Origin: a bacterium
Lineage (GTDB): Bacteria; Zhuqueibacterota; Zhuqueibacteria; Zhuqueibacterales; Zhuqueibacteraceae
DNA length: 64,000 nucleotides
Direction: 5' to 3'
Assembly (NCBI GenBank): GCA_023150945.1
Contig: JAKLJX010000008.1
Coordinates: 1-64,000, forward strand
Below the pieces are notes generated by a model. That model was not told the DNA's origin and ran no database searches. It worked only from the letters and a program-made list of their open reading frames with translations. Both the position numbers and the translations under genes were made by a program. Positions within the stretch are counted from its first letter, which is position 1; each line of letters begins with the position of its first letter. Shown piece by piece: positions 17,057 to 25,484 of the stretch.

Positions 17057-18358
17057 TCAACGTTCAGAAACTCTGGTTGGCATTGACTGGTAAACGCGAT
17101 CTTCAATATCGATGGCATAAATGATAAAAACAAAATCTTTTGTTCCGTTTAGCTCATCGCGCAACGCATTCATTTCATGTGTCTTAAGTTCGGTGTTCAG
17201 ATAGAACTTCAACGAAAGGTTTTCAATTGTGTTCGGGTCAAGAATCAAATGGTGGCCTCCAATTGTCTTCTCTTGATGTGCATTGCGTAGATCCTTGTAT
17301 GAGTACAAATCGAGCCGGAGTTCTTGCATACCATTACTCAAGGGAATGTCAAATTTGATGACCAGATGTGACTCGACCAAAGCAATTGGTTTTCTCCCCT
17401 CATTATGAAATACACACTGAAATTCAGTTTTGATTCTCTCAACCCCGAAAGTACTGAACTTCATACGTGGTTTGTGAATCTTAATCGCAAGCGCATGTTC
17501 CGGTTCGCTTTTGTCAATTTGAGCTCCTGGAGAAAAACCCATTTGAGGCACACTAACGTTCTTTTCTGAGCTGAAGACTTCACCCGTAGAAAGCCTAGCT
17601 CTGAACATCGTATAGGCGGTTTCCCTAGCTTGTTCAGGAATTCTGAAACATTCGATTCGAGTTTCCCAAGTTTCGTCCAATCTCAGCCTTTTCGGCAGCG
17701 GTCTATCGGACTGAAGAACTGCAATTTGACGCTCACCGTCAAACCAAACATGGGTCACTTCAACTTCTCGCGCAGGTGATAGATTCGTAACATTGATGAA
17801 GTAGAACTCGGTTTCACTATTGACAAATCTGGCTTTATGAACACATAGTTTTATCATTGTTTCCTCGGAATCAGCGAGATGTCTCACTGATATCGATTGG
17901 ACCATCGCAAGGTCCTGGCTAGTTTCGGTTTCTATCGCCTGTGGCTTCGCTGGCGGTCGGCAAGCTTCGATGAGCTTCGCATACTCCTGCTCGCGGTCTT
18001 GCGAGAGCCAGTCGATGTGAAGGAATTGCGCCAGCGAGCTTTTGACGGGGGCGTCGTCGAGCCGTAGGGGAATGAAGCGGCGCTCCTTGTTTAGCGGGTC
18101 GCGAAACCGGAACGTGCCGGCCTCCAACTGCGCCCAGTCGGAGCCAAACGTATTCGCCGACATGCAGAGGACGAGCACGCGGGAGTTCTCCAGCCCTTCC
18201 TCGATCTTCGCCGGAATGCTGTCACCGGGCATCAGCTCCCACTCGTCGAACCACACGCGCAGCCTGTCATTCTTCAGCATGTTTGCCAACTCGCGAACAA
18301 TCGATTTGTCCTTCGCGCTGTGGCTGAGGAAGACGTCGTATTTGAAATCGTTCGGCAT
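17057..18358 (-). CDS. TIR-domain protein with unassigned C-terminal domain
   Basis: 433 residues. Residues 4–135 are a TIR domain nearly identical to that of the next gene, with SDWAQLEAGT containing the candidate catalytic Glu. A short linker (PPAKPQAIETETSQ) leads to about 285 residues rich in predicted beta strands (TEFYFINVTNLSPAREVEVT, FSTFGVERIKTEFQCVFHNE) that I cannot assign. They may be an Ig-like or receptor-type beta-sandwich pair. The C-terminal part is AT-rich while the TIR part is GC-richer, which fits a TIR module fused to foreign sequence. It is the first gene of the TIR/TIR/TPR/TIR run, with a pair of palindromes upstream. Confidence 0.85.
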   Translation of the reverse strand: MPNDFKYDVFLSHSAKDKSIVRELANMLKNDRLRVWFDEWELMPGDSIPAKIEEGLENSRVLVLCMSANTFGSDWAQLEAGTFRFRDPLNKERRFIPLRLDDAPVKSSLAQFLHIDWLSQDREQEYAKLIEACRPPAKPQAIETETSQDLAMVQSISVRHLADSEETMIKLCVHKARFVNSETEFYFINVTNLSPAREVEVTHVWFDGERQIAVLQSDRPLPKRLRLDETWETRIECFRIPEQARETAYTMFRARLSTGEVFSSEKNVSVPQMGFSPGAQIDKSEPEHALAIKIHKPRMKFSTFGVERIKTEFQCVFHNEGRKPIALVESHLVIKFDIPLSNGMQELRLDLYSYKDLRNAHQEKTIGGHHLILDPNTIENLSLKFYLNTELKTHEMNALRDELNGTKDFVFIIYAIDIEDRVYQSMPTRVSER

Positions 18359-18510
18359 GTTATTTTGTAGTCACGACCCCTTGCGGGGCGATGGTGGAAA
18401 ACAGAACTCATGAACACGTCACAGCCGTCCACAAGGGACGGGGACTACGAAACGCCTCAGAATCAGGGCACATCTTTTTCACATACGTCGCGGAACTCAA
18501 TGCTTTATCT

Positions 18511-18534
18511 AAACCCATCGAATTCGAGGGGTTT
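18511..18534. promoter_or_regulatory. Imperfect palindrome upstream of the TIR locus
   Basis: A 24-base inverted repeat of the form AAACCC-ATCGAATTCGA-GGGGTTT with one mismatched pair. It shares its core with the perfect palindrome at 18580–18601. It lies between the SEC-C stop and the first TIR start, all on minus, so it could be an operator of the TIR operon or part of a termination structure. Confidence 0.4.
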
Positions 18535-18579
18535 GAGATTCAAACGTTTACCATCGCCACGAAATTCGTTGTTATTTTG

Positions 18580-18601
18580 AACCCATCGAATTCGATGGGT
18601 T
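18580..18601. promoter_or_regulatory. Perfect 22-base palindrome upstream of the TIR locus
   Basis: Each half is AACCCATCGAA and its reverse complement, centred on GAATTC. No T-run follows in the minus direction, so it does not look like a standard intrinsic terminator. Having two related copies 69 bases apart fits a dimeric regulator site better, but this is inference. Confidence 0.45.
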
Positions 18602-18632
18602 CAGAAAGACGAACAGCCAATTTCTTCGGAAA

Positions 18633-19088
18633 TCAACCACGCAATTTCTCCGCCATCAACATCACCGGATCCGAACCTTTGCGGCTGCAGATTTGCCCTT
18701 TGAACACGCTGAACCGGCCGTCCTTCTCCATGCGCTCCGCAAGCTGGCGGTAGGTGAAGGTCGGGACAATATCCATTTCATGCAGCACGGCATCGACCAA
18801 GTCTTTGGTCATGCCCACCCGCTCGACCGCCAGCAGTCTGTGGATTTCATCGAGGCACAAATCCATCATCTGCTCCGCAGTAATCTCCGGCCGCAGGCCG
18901 TTCTGGTTGTGAACAGGGATTGCATCGAAAGAGGTAATTTGCGCAGACGTTGCAGACCCTTCCGGCAGAGGGAAGTGAACCGTCTTCTTTGTTGCCGCTG
19001 CCGCGCTATAGTTCTTCTGGTAACAACAATGCTTGTATTTCTTGCCGGAGCCGCATGGGCACGGATCATTTCTTCGCACGGCGTTCAT
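18633..19088 (-). CDS. SEC-C motif protein
   Basis: 151 residues from the ATG at 19088, preceded by AGGAGG; the 30 upstream open codons are unsupported. The N-terminus carries the zinc-binding SEC-C motif RNDPCPCGSGKKYKHCC, as in the tail of SecA and in many small accessory proteins. The rest (ITAEQMMDLCLDEIHRLLAV, then FTYRQLAERMEKDGRFSVFK) is helical and unassigned. It lies 274 bases upstream of the TIR operon on the same strand, separated by two palindromes. It may be a neighbour only, or part of the same system. Confidence 0.85.
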   Translation of the reverse strand: MNAVRRNDPCPCGSGKKYKHCCYQKNYSAAAATKKTVHFPLPEGSATSAQITSFDAIPVHNQNGLRPEITAEQMMDLCLDEIHRLLAVERVGMTKDLVDAVLHEMDIVPTFTYRQLAERMEKDGRFSVFKGQICSRKGSDPVMLMAEKLRG

Positions 19089-19617
19089 ACTCGCCCTCCT
19101 GAACAAAAGGAACTGGTTGGTGAACCCCGAAATCCCGATCACCCGGAATTGGTCGTCGGGTACGGTCGCAATGGGCAATTGATCTGCGGGAACCGGAAAC
19201 CTGCATCCCGCACAGCAAGCCGGGCCAAAATATAACCAGAGGGGTCTGCAATTTCAAAACAAATTTCCCCCGGCCGCGGCGTCAAGAGCAGGGTCCGGGC
19301 AAAGCGTGAGCACAAAGGCAAACTCGCGTGGCAGCGGGCCGCGCAAACAAAACCTGCCCGCTGTTAACTCGCGAACTCGGCGAGGAAAACGGGGATCTTG
19401 CGGTGGGAATTCGAGGAAACTACTGCTGCGCTTCGGCGCGAACCGTGGGCGTGCCACCTGCGGCCCAAGCGCTGTAGCAGAAAAGTCCAACAGGACGGCG
19501 GACGACAGCTCAAGTTTGACTCGCCAGCTTTGTCAGGGCGCGAAGCAAACTGCTCAGGCGCCGGCTGGCAGATTTCCCCCATCGCAGCGCGCCAGCCTGG
19601 TCGCGGCTCCTGCGCGA
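19089..19617. other. Intergenic region, nothing recognised
   Basis: This 529-base gap separates the fusion methyltransferase (ending at 19618 if the internal UGA is read through) from the SEC-C start. The plus-strand frame that begins at 19306 only continues antisense through the methyltransferase and shows no family resemblance. No terminator with a T-run was found. Confidence 0.4.
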
Positions 19618-21006
19618 TCAGGGCTTGCGCGCCAAAAACGTGACGCCCACGGTTCCCAGGCTGATCGCCCGGGATTGTTGTGGCGTGTCGCTGAACACAT
19701 CTTTGCGGCGTTTGATGGTGAAGCCGTCAAAACCGGCTTCACGCACGACTGCTTCCAGTTCTGCTTCCAGCAGAGCGCCGGCAATTCAGCCGGTCCACAG
19801 GTCGATGTTCTTTTTCGCCTTCTCCGATATGGCTTTTCGCACGACGAGATCGGCAATCTGCAGGCGGCCACCCGGCTTGAGCACACGATACATCTCACGG
19901 AAGACTGCCGGCTTGTCCGGGCAGAGATTGATGGCGCCATTGGAGATGACGACATCGGCCCAGGCGTCGGGAAGCGGCAGCGACTCTGCATAGCCTTCTT
20001 TGAACTCGACCTGACGCAATCCGGCCGCAGTGGCCGCGGCCCGGGCTTTGTGCAACATCGCCGGGGTCATATCCACGCCAACCACCCGCCCGGATGGGCC
20101 CACCAGGTGCGCGGCAATCAGGCTGTCGAAGCCGGCGCCGGACCCCACATCGAGGACGTGATCACCGCGACGAATCTCGCCCACGGCGAAAGGATTGCCG
20201 GTGCCCGCGAAAGAGGCAACCGCCGGCGCTGGAATCGTGTTGCACCAATGCGCCTCATAGTCGAGCATCTGCGCCAGCGCGCCGCCGGTATGAAAGTGAA
20301 AGCCTTTGCCGGGCGTGTTGGCGACTTCGGAATATTCCCGCCGGATTTCATAGCGCAAAATTTCGCGCCCGACGTGCGAAGGGAAAAGCGGCCGCGCCGC
20401 TGTTTTGTGAGCCGCCACCGGCCGGCCGGCAGCCGGCAAATACGCACAGGTCTTGAGGGCACCGACATCGTACGCTTCCTCGGTCGCGATCATCTCGAGC
20501 GGTTCGGGAAACTCGAGGTCAGCCATGGCGGACTCGGTCGCCAGGAGGTATTCCCGCGCGGCCACCGAATTCTTCAACAGCCGGTGCACGGTGATGACAT
20601 CGACGCCGGACAGGCGGTTGAACTGGCCGATCTTGCTGAACACCGCCTCGCCACTGTGCACCACGATCTTCAGCTTCAACTTGGCGATGTTCCGGCAGGC
20701 ATTGCAGAAGCACATGCTGTACGCCTGCAACTCCTCGGTTTTCCTCCGGAAGACGGCGAAGAATTCGAGCAGTTGCGCGCCGATCTTCTTGCGAGCGACG
20801 GCCTGCTCCGCTTTCGCAGCATACATGAACACGGCGTCGCCTTCCAACTCGACGACTTCGAGCGGGGGCCCGGCTTGTTGCACCAGCAGATTGAGCAGCT
20901 CACTGATCACCATCTGGCTGTGCACCAATGCTTTCTGATGATCGAGCATGAAACGGGTATAGCCGCTGATATCCGCGATGATCAGCACAACGCTTTCAGT
21001 TTTCAT
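19618..21006 (-). CDS. DUF2652 cyclase-like/ArsM-type methyltransferase fusion with in-frame UGA (candidate selenoprotein)
   Basis: 462 residues if UGA (19786–19788) is read as selenocysteine; a conventional reading stops after 406. Start ATG 21006 has AGGAG upstream. Residues 1–215 match DUF2652, an adenylate-cyclase-like domain (LIIADISGYTRFMLDHQ, ELEGDAVFMY). Residues 245–462 are a class I SAM methyltransferase: motif I is DHVLDVGSGAGFDSL, then VVISNGAINLCPDKPA and VLKPGGRLQIADLV. In arsenite-methyltransferase-like relatives a conserved metalloid-binding Cys follows this part in a W-x-G-C-I-A-G-A-L context. Here that codon is UGA. The same frame then stays open for 55 codons with a normal family C-terminus (IAGALLEAELEAVVREAGFD, ending VTFLARKP) to a TGA at 19618. 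A 6-bp hairpin with a GGA loop follows the UGA at SECIS distance. Confidence 0.75.
19760..19774 (-). promoter_or_regulatory. SECIS-like hairpin after the in-frame UGA
   Basis: On minus, TCTGCT and AGCAGA pair over six perfect base pairs around a GGA triloop. Seventeen bases lie between the UGA and the loop. Bacterial SECIS elements usually have an apical loop 16–37 bases after the UGA with a G in its first two positions, which this satisfies. A hairpin this small can occur by chance in GC-rich coding DNA, so it supports rather than proves recoding. Confidence 0.5.
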
Positions 21007-21196
21007 CCGGTAATCTCCTGCCTGCATTCCAATGTTTGGAGCAAGTGGGGCTGTGCGCAGCGGAGCCGGCTCGAGTCGCTCGTCACGGCACACTCTCCTC
21101 CCCGGCCGGCTCGCGGGGCCCACTTCCTTCGCTCTGACTTGGCGAGCGCCTCGCGGCCGAGAGCGCACTGGCCTTGGCGGAATCCGGCGCGTTCGG

Positions 21197-21946
21197 CTAA
21201 GCTTCCTGCAGCGTCGCTTTCTTCCTGCCCACCGGAAGGAGCATGGGCACTTCCTCGCGATAGTTCTTGTAGGCCTCGCCGTGCAGGTCCACCAAATCCC
21301 GCTCTTCCAGACGGATCGCGATCAGGATGTAGGCCGTGGTGGCGAGGGCGAACACCAGATGCGCCGCCGTCATGGTCGGCGTGGCCCAGAAGGCGAAGAG
21401 CCAGCCCAGATAAAGCGGATGGCGAATGTGCTTGTATGGCCCGGGAGTGACGAATTCGAGCTTCTTGTACTCCTGGCCCCGCAGATAGAGCCAAACCTGC
21501 CGCAGTCCGAAGAGGTCGAAGTGGTTGATCAGAAACGTCGTGGCCAGCACCAACAGCCAGCCGAAGCCATAAAGGCCGAAAAGAAGCGCGCGGCCGGTGG
21601 CGTCCTGCACGTCCCAAATCACGCCGCCCATCGGTCGCCACTGCGCGAACAGCAGGATCAAACACAGGCTGGAGAGCAGAACATAGGTGCTGCGTTCGGC
21701 TGCCGCGGGGATGATCTTGGTCAACTGCCGTTTGAAGCTTTGCCGTGCCATCACGCTGTGCTGAATGGCGAACAAGCCGAGCAGTGCCGCGTTGATGAGC
21801 AGGGCTTCGCGCAACGGCCCCTGGGCGCCGGAATCAATCGACTTCGCGACAAAGAGATTGCCGATGAACCCGAAGGCATACAGAAACGTGGCGAAGAAAA
21901 CGGCATAGCACACCACGCCATACACGAAAACCAGTACTCGCTTCAT
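21197..21946 (-). CDS. mddA: MddA-like methanethiol S-methyltransferase
   Basis: 249 residues from the ATG at 21946 (AAGGAG upstream; 22 open codons upstream lack support). It is an integral membrane protein with about five hydrophobic helices and the isoprenylcysteine-methyltransferase-like C-terminus. Characteristic blocks are FDLFGLRQVWLYLRG, PGPYKHIRHPLYLGWLFAFW, and RLEERDLVDLHGEAYKNYRE with the EERDL motif. These resemble MddA, which makes dimethyl sulfide from methanethiol using SAM; methaneselenol is a plausible alternative substrate. The assignment rests on motif memory, and a generic ICMT/NnrU-type methyltransferase remains possible. It precedes the candidate selenoprotein methyltransferase by 190 bases on the same strand. 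Confidence 0.75.
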   Translation of the reverse strand: MKRVLVFVYGVVCYAVFFATFLYAFGFIGNLFVAKSIDSGAQGPLREALLINAALLGLFAIQHSVMARQSFKRQLTKIIPAAAERSTYVLLSSLCLILLFAQWRPMGGVIWDVQDATGRALLFGLYGFGWLLVLATTFLINHFDLFGLRQVWLYLRGQEYKKLEFVTPGPYKHIRHPLYLGWLFAFWATPTMTAAHLVFALATTAYILIAIRLEERDLVDLHGEAYKNYREEVPMLLPVGRKKATLQEA

Positions 21947-22351
21947 CTGAGCTCCTTTCTGAATTGGGTTGATGAAAAAAGCGCTGCGACCATCGTGATT
22001 TGTTGCGCGCAAGGTAGGCGAGCGCGGGCATAAATTCTACTATCCCTAGCGATGGTTTTCGCCGAGATCGAGGCCGCGGCCGGGCCTCCTCCCCCTCAAC
22101 GGCCTTGCTGATCAGTACGGCAACTATCTCTTGGGATAGGCCGGCACAGCGCGCTTGTGGAGAGGTAACGCAGGCGGAACAAGAGGAAGAGAGAAGGGAA
22201 TGAAGCAGGTTGGCGCAGCGCCGGGACTGCAATGCCGGATGGTCGCTGCCGGAGCTTCCCGTCCGGTCAGGTTGCTGCTTTCAGCGCGGAATTAGCGGGC
22301 TTGGCGCGCCGACCGGCAGTGAGCGCGAAAATGGAGTGCCGGCGGTTTTCT
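21947..22351. other. Intergenic region upstream of the MddA-like gene
   Basis: A 405-base gap between the MddA-like start and the stop of the sensor kinase, both on minus. No small gene or clear terminator was seen. It presumably holds the promoter of the MddA/methyltransferase pair. Confidence 0.4.
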
Positions 22352-25300
22352 TCATTTGCCGGATAAATTCTTCAAGGGCACCAGGGCTTTTATTTGCGTG
22401 CCTTTGCCGGGCGCGGAAATAAGCTCGAAGGTGCCGCCCAATTTCTCGGTGCGCAGGCGCATATTGACGAGGCCGTTGCCCTTTTCCGTGCCGGTCGCGG
22501 CGATGCCCTTGCCCGCATCCACGATCTCGACAACCAGGTTCTTCCCCTGAAGCAGGAATTTGATGGCAAGACTCGGGCTGCCGGAGTACTTCACGGCGTT
22601 GTGCAACGCCTCTTTGGCGATCAGCAGCAGACTGCGCCGCAGCTCGGGATGCAGTTTGATGCCGGCAATTTGCTCGGCCACTTCGAAATGCAGCGCGATG
22701 TTGCGGGCGCGGCAGATTTCGTGGGCAAAGACGCTCAGCCGGCGCTGCAGCGCTTCCCCGGAGTCGTGTTGGGGATTGATCGACCACACCACGTCGCTCA
22801 TTGCCGCCGACAGTTCGCGCGCGACGTTGCCCATCCGTTCCATCGCACCGCCCAACTCGTGAACTGCGGCCGCTGCCGTCTGCAGATCGAGTTCGCCGGC
22901 CGCGAGCGCCTGGTCACTGTCCTGGGCGAAAAACGGCCGCACATTCTTCTTTTGCAGGGCGACTTGGGAGAGCAGGCCAATGTGCGTCAAACCGGCGCCG
23001 ATGTCGTCATGCAGATCGGTGGCGATCCGCGCGCGGATTCTTTCGATTGCCACCAGGCGATCCAGACGCACGACGTGAATGCCATAGAGCACGCTGCCCA
23101 GCACGATGAGGCAGAACGCGATGAACCACCAACGCTGCCAGAACGGCGGGGTGATCTTGAACGAAATGGCCGCCGGCACGCGGCTTTCCACGCCTCCGGC
23201 ATTGACCGCTTTCACCTCAAAGGTGTAATTTCCCGGCCGCAGCGAAGCGTAGGTGACGACGCGCTCCGCAATCGGCTCCTGCCACTCTTCCTGCAAGCCG
23301 GCCAGCCGGTAGGTGTAGCGCAACGCATTCGCGCCGGTGAGGCTGATGCCGGTAAACAGGATGGTACACACATTCTGGTCATGGCTGAGCTGCAAACCGT
23401 TCTGCAGCGGCTGCTCCTTGCCGTTGACACGCATGCCGGTGAGATAAACCGGCGGCGGTGGCGACGGCGGCGCCGTACGCCCATATTCGTAGAGGATCAA
23501 TTCGTCCGCACTCATCGCCCACACGGTTTTCTCGCTTGCGATGACGCCGAGGCCTTCGGTGAATCGGCCGATCAAATGGGCATTGGCCCGGAGCCGTCGC
23601 GAGTCCTCCGCCTCGGTCTGTTGCACGCCGGCAGAGGTGCCGATCCACACGCGGCCTTCGGAATCCTCCGCCAGCGCCCACACTGCATTGTGGAGCAGTC
23701 CGTCTTTGCTCGTGAGCCTTGCGAAGGTTCCCTCGCGATAGATCGAAATCCCGTCAAAGCGGTGGCCGATCCAGATTTCGCCGTTGCGGCGTTGCAGCAG
23801 TGCGCGGATGCGATTGCTGGGCAATCCCTGCCTCACGCTGAAATGCCGCTGCCGGCGCAGGGAATCCTCTGCCACTTCGAAAACATGAATGCCGTCATTG
23901 AACGTGCCGATCCAGATTCGCCCCTGCCGGTCTTGAATAAAAGCTTGCGGCGTCTCCGTCTGCAGATACGACTGGCTTCGCAAAGTAACCGGATCGATCT
24001 GCACAATGCCCAAGCCCCAGATCACATACCAAATCCGGTTGCGGCGGTCAATGGTGATGCCAAGCGGATTACCATCGGGCAGGTCTCTGCCCGGCGCCAG
24101 CTTTCTGACCAGCGCCAGACGCGAGGCTTGCCGCGGTTGTCGCGTGACGCGATAGGCCGCCAAACCGCCGCCGTGAATCGTATGCCACAGCAGACCGTCC
24201 GGTGCAAACGCCACAGAAGTATGATGCGCGAAGAATCGCTTTTCCGGCCGGGGCGCCAGGGCGGGAAGCACATGCAGAAATATCGCCCAACTGCCGTTGT
24301 CATCCCGCCAAATTTCCCACAGTCCCCTTTCCGTCGCCACAAACAAGTGGCCAGCCGAATCGACTACCGCGGTGTGATTGAGAACATCGGGGCGTGAAGC
24401 CAGGCCGGCAAAAGGAAGGCGCGTGAGCGAGCGTTCGGACAGCTTGATCAGGCCGCCGCGGCGGCTCGACAACCACAGATTGTGCTCGCGATCCAGGAAA
24501 CACGATCCCACCACATTGTCGGGCAGTCCATTCGCTGTCGTAAAGCGCGTGAATTCACTGTGGGGAAAATTCTTCTTGGCGATCTTCAACAGGCCGCCGG
24601 CCGCGACCCAGAGATTCCCCTCATGGTCTTCCACGATGCCGCCGACGTCGAATGCCCCCGTTGATTTGGAGGCCGCCAGGCGGTCCTGCTGAATCTTGTA
24701 AAGCGCACCACCTTCGGCGCCGCACCACACGATTCCATCTGCGTCCTCGAACAGGCAGACCAGCGGAGCCGACTGCTCGCCCAGGTCCACTTGTTTCACA
24801 GCGCCGGTGCCGGCCGTGTAGTGGTAGAGTTTTTCTCTGGCGTTGAACCACAAGCGGCCGTCCCGCGTGGGTACGAAAAACTGCACGATGCCGGAGTCGC
24901 CGCTGGCGAAGAAGAACGAGACACTGTCACCGCGTACCTGGTAGATGCCGACATTCGTGCCGCACCAAACAGTGCCGTCGTCATCTTCATAAATCGCATG
25001 AATCGTATTGTGCAGCGCGCCGGGCTTGGCAGGCAGGCCGTGACGGAGCAAGCGCGCAGTGATCTTGCCGTTTTCGAATGTGGCCAGGCCGCCGCCGTTC
25101 GTGCCGAGGTACATGGTGCCCGGCGCTTTGCGGCTCTCGCCGAAGCACCAGACAAAGCCGACCGGCAGGCCCTTATCCACGTCATAGTTTGTGAAGCGGA
25201 TGCCATCGTAAATCGCGAAGCCGCCGTCGCCACCGGCCCACAAATAGCCGCGGGCATCCTGCACGATTGCCGTGATCCAGTTCGAAGGCAGGCCGTCTTT

Positions 25301-25405
25301 GATGGAATATTGCTCAAACGGCAAGAGCTGAGCGTAGCCCAAAGCAGAATAGCAAAGGAGAAGGACGAGAAATGTCGTTGCGGTTGGTTTGTTCTGCATC
25401 AGCAT
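22352..25405 (-). CDS. Sensor histidine kinase with extracellular regulator propeller (HisKA_3)
   Basis: 1017 residues. A signal peptide (TTFLVLLLCYSALGYAQ) is followed by a long beta-propeller of two-component regulator repeats (QYSIKDGLPSNWITAIVQD, GYLWAGGDGG and many similar blades) up to about 640, then a Y_Y_Y domain (LRPGNYTFEVKAVNAGGVES). One membrane helix lies near 752–775 (WWFIAFCLIVLGSVLYGIHV). The HisKA_3 box ATDLHDDIGAGLTHIGLL has the phospho-accepting His near 799. A HATPase domain follows (LLIAKEALHNAVKYSG as N-box, VDAGKGIAATG and NGLVNMRLR). The protein senses an extracytoplasmic signal and should phosphorylate a LuxR-type regulator, not found here. The start is either ATG 25405 or 25399, both without a strong Shine–Dalgarno. 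Confidence 0.93.
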   Translation of the reverse strand: MLMQNKPTATTFLVLLLCYSALGYAQLLPFEQYSIKDGLPSNWITAIVQDARGYLWAGGDGGFAIYDGIRFTNYDVDKGLPVGFVWCFGESRKAPGTMYLGTNGGGLATFENGKITARLLRHGLPAKPGALHNTIHAIYEDDDGTVWCGTNVGIYQVRGDSVSFFFASGDSGIVQFFVPTRDGRLWFNAREKLYHYTAGTGAVKQVDLGEQSAPLVCLFEDADGIVWCGAEGGALYKIQQDRLAASKSTGAFDVGGIVEDHEGNLWVAAGGLLKIAKKNFPHSEFTRFTTANGLPDNVVGSCFLDREHNLWLSSRRGGLIKLSERSLTRLPFAGLASRPDVLNHTAVVDSAGHLFVATERGLWEIWRDDNGSWAIFLHVLPALAPRPEKRFFAHHTSVAFAPDGLLWHTIHGGGLAAYRVTRQPRQASRLALVRKLAPGRDLPDGNPLGITIDRRNRIWYVIWGLGIVQIDPVTLRSQSYLQTETPQAFIQDRQGRIWIGTFNDGIHVFEVAEDSLRRQRHFSVRQGLPSNRIRALLQRRNGEIWIGHRFDGISIYREGTFARLTSKDGLLHNAVWALAEDSEGRVWIGTSAGVQQTEAEDSRRLRANAHLIGRFTEGLGVIASEKTVWAMSADELILYEYGRTAPPSPPPPVYLTGMRVNGKEQPLQNGLQLSHDQNVCTILFTGISLTGANALRYTYRLAGLQEEWQEPIAERVVTYASLRPGNYTFEVKAVNAGGVESRVPAAISFKITPPFWQRWWFIAFCLIVLGSVLYGIHVVRLDRLVAIERIRARIATDLHDDIGAGLTHIGLLSQVALQKKNVRPFFAQDSDQALAAGELDLQTAAAAVHELGGAMERMGNVARELSAAMSDVVWSINPQHDSGEALQRRLSVFAHEICRARNIALHFEVAEQIAGIKLHPELRRSLLLIAKEALHNAVKYSGSPSLAIKFLLQGKNLVVEIVDAGKGIAATGTEKGNGLVNMRLRTEKLGGTFELISAPGKGTQIKALVPLKNLSGK

Positions 25406-25484
25406 TCAGGAGAAGAAAACGGCCGCCCTGAACCCTCCGGCCGGCGCCGGCCGCTGCGAAAAATCAGGCGCCGGAGAAGCTGTG

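Noticed and set aside
19554-19991. Alternative minus-strand frame across the methyltransferase end, i.e. a frameshift explanation for the UGA
   Set aside because: No frame change is needed: the same frame is intact on both sides of the UGA and gives a normal C-terminus. The overlapping frame has no family similarity.
19306-21450. 714-codon plus-strand frame
   Set aside because: Runs antisense to the fusion methyltransferase and part of the MddA-like gene.
22394-24397. Long plus-strand frame opposite the sensor kinase
   Set aside because: Mirror frame of a clear histidine kinase; no Shine–Dalgarno, no recognised domain.
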